From: VFZN01 sp050249615
Lineage (GTDB): Bacteria; Acidobacteriota; Vicinamibacteria; Vicinamibacterales; UBA2999
Direction: 5' to 3'
NCBI GenBank assembly: GCA_050249615.1
Contig: JBFWQE010000012.1
Span: forward strand, 1 to 64,000
Length of the DNA stretch: 64,000 nt
The notes under the pieces were generated by a model. It did not search any database, was not told the origin of the DNA, and saw nothing but the letters and a program-made list of their open reading frames with translations. Of the stretch, positions 63,161 to 64,000 are shown piece by piece. Made by a program: the position numbers and the translations under genes. The stretch's first letter is position 1; each line of letters opens with the position of its first letter.

Positions 63161-64000
63161 GCCGGTACCCCCATTCCGCGCAGAGCAGACCCACGATCAG
63201 CAGCAGCACGATGGGCATGTTCCAGAGGTCGTGCTCTTCCACGGTCGTGACGCCACGGCCCGTGTAGCGGAGATCGTCCGCCAGCGTCGCGGCGTTGCCG
63301 GCCTGGTAGTAGCGGCCGCCCGTCTCTTCCGCGACGCGCTGGAGCGTGCCCGTCCGCAGCGTGGCGTCGAAGTACTCCTGCTCGCCCGGCGCCGCACGCA
63401 CGTGCGAGACCGCCGCCCCCACCTCCGTGCCCGCACGTGAGGCCCGCACGCGCACTTCGTACCACCCGGGCGCCGCCGCCGGGAAGTCGCCCGCGTACTC
63501 GCCCGCCTCCTCTCCGCTCCACGCCATCGGGACGTCCGTCACGCCGCCGTCCGGCCCGGTGACCGTCGCCGTCACGGTGGCATCGTTCAACTCGACAAAG
63601 GCCTTGTCGGCCACCGACGCCGTGAAGCTCACCGTGGCCCCGGGCTCGACGCGATCGGATGCCGTGCGGATCTCCACCTGGTCGGGCACCTCGTCCACCA
63701 CCCACCGCAGGAGCTGCCGCCAGTAGTTCTCGTGCGTCAGATCCTCGACGGGAATGGTGGCGTGCATCTGCCAGACCCACGAGTCCTGCGGGGTGAATGC
63801 GAAGGCCTTGCCGCGGCCATAACGCTGGAACACCAGCACCGGGTAGTCGCGCCGCGCGCCATCCTGGGCCGACAGCAGCACCGTGGCGCCCGGCTTCACG
63901 CGGTCCAGCCGGTTCACCGCCGTCACCGGCGGCAGGGTATTCCAGCGCTCGACCGAGGCAGCCTCGGTGCCCGCCACCTGCGTCACCGCGCTCGCCGCCC
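63141..64000 (-). CDS. Amidotransferase-like/VWA-type membrane protein, C-terminal part
   Basis: The last 286 residues of a larger protein that runs off the right edge. They include VLLSAQDGARRDYPVLVFQRYGRGKAFAF (about the end of a GATase1-like domain), the typical WVWQMHATIPVEDLTHENYWRQLLRWVV, a beta-sandwich region and a C-terminal helix (WNMPIVLLLIVGLLCAEWGYRR). Such proteins head DUF4159/MoxR operons in Acidobacteriota and related phyla. GTG 63986 is an internal in-frame codon, not the start. N-terminal domains cannot be seen. Confidence 0.8.
   Translation of the reverse strand, partial: AASAVTQVAGTEAASVERWNTLPPVTAVNRLDRVKPGATVLLSAQDGARRDYPVLVFQRYGRGKAFAFTPQDSWVWQMHATIPVEDLTHENYWRQLLRWVVDEVPDQVEIRTASDRVEPGATVSFTASVADKAFVELNDATVTATVTGPDGGVTDVPMAWSGEEAGEYAGDFPAAAPGWYEVRVRASRAGTEVGAAVSHVRAAPGEQEYFDATLRTGTLQRVAEETGGRYYQAGNAATLADDLRYTGRGVTTVEEHDLWNMPIVLLLIVGLLCAEWGYRRVVGLP

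Overview
The window looks like chromosomal DNA of a GC-rich, Gram-negative, aerobic heterotroph. The gene repertoire (DUF4159/DUF4175 operon, peptidase-propeller-barrel surface proteins, SCO protein with a CPLPDFC motif, kinase with a C-terminal repeat domain, homodimeric pyruvate dehydrogenase, Box-type benzoyl-CoA genes) suggests Acidobacteriota, perhaps class Vicinamibacteria. This is inference; no rRNA or marker gene lies here. There is no prophage, integrase, transposase, tRNA, rRNA or CRISPR array, and no stretch above 300 bases lacks a gene apart from a 100-N assembly gap.

Layout. 1-6.4 kb: start of an RRM RNA-binding protein, SCO copper chaperone, transglutaminase-like protein, zinc-ribbon protein, EEP phosphatase, then a lipid-modification trio (flavin amine oxidase, DUF1365, cyclopropane-fatty-acid synthase). 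6.4-12 kb: SPFH membrane protein with a small RHH protein, then a MacAB/Lol-like exporter (adaptor, ATPase, two permeases). 12.1-15.2 kb (minus): ECF sigma factor, zinc anti-sigma factor, TlpA thioredoxin, a 74-aa protein and a fatty-acid desaturase. 15.4-24.2 kb: a 1023-aa peptidase-propeller-barrel protein, thioesterase, double retropepsin/TPR protein, 7Fe ferredoxin, IclR regulator with a consensus-like operator, Ser/Thr kinase. 24.2-31.1 kb: secreted DUF4097-like protein; outer-membrane barrel, cupredoxin-like protein, sensor kinase and NtrC-type regulator in one operon, then a DUF5777 barrel behind a sigma-54 promoter. 31.2-37 kb: aerobic benzoyl-CoA genes (3-hydroxyacyl-CoA dehydrogenase, enoyl-CoA hydratase, boxB, boxC) divergent from a TetR regulator across a 20-bp palindrome. 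37-48.3 kb: UPF0173 hydrolase, lipoyl synthase, VapBC-like pair, PadR-type regulator with a membrane protein, the pyruvate dehydrogenase complex (lpd, aceF, aceE), family-5 uracil-DNA glycosylase, threonine dehydratase cut by the gap. 48.4-64 kb: glycerophosphodiesterase, a MoxR/VWA/LON-domain operon, and convergent to it a second MoxR operon (amidotransferase-like, DUF4159, MoxR, DUF58, BatA/VWA, DUF4175, two DUF4159).

Two genome-wide themes stand out. First, about fourteen intergenic spaces hold short tandem repeats of 7-9 bp, usually a G-rich arm followed by a C-rich arm, often forming large imperfect palindromes and placed mainly where genes converge. Two loci (18.5 and 47.2 kb) are clearly related copies, and units such as GGTTCTCG and GGGAGTC recur at several loci. 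Second, many genes have a TANNNT-like -10 box ending 6-7 nt before the start codon, which indicates leaderless transcripts beside genes with normal Shine-Dalgarno sites.
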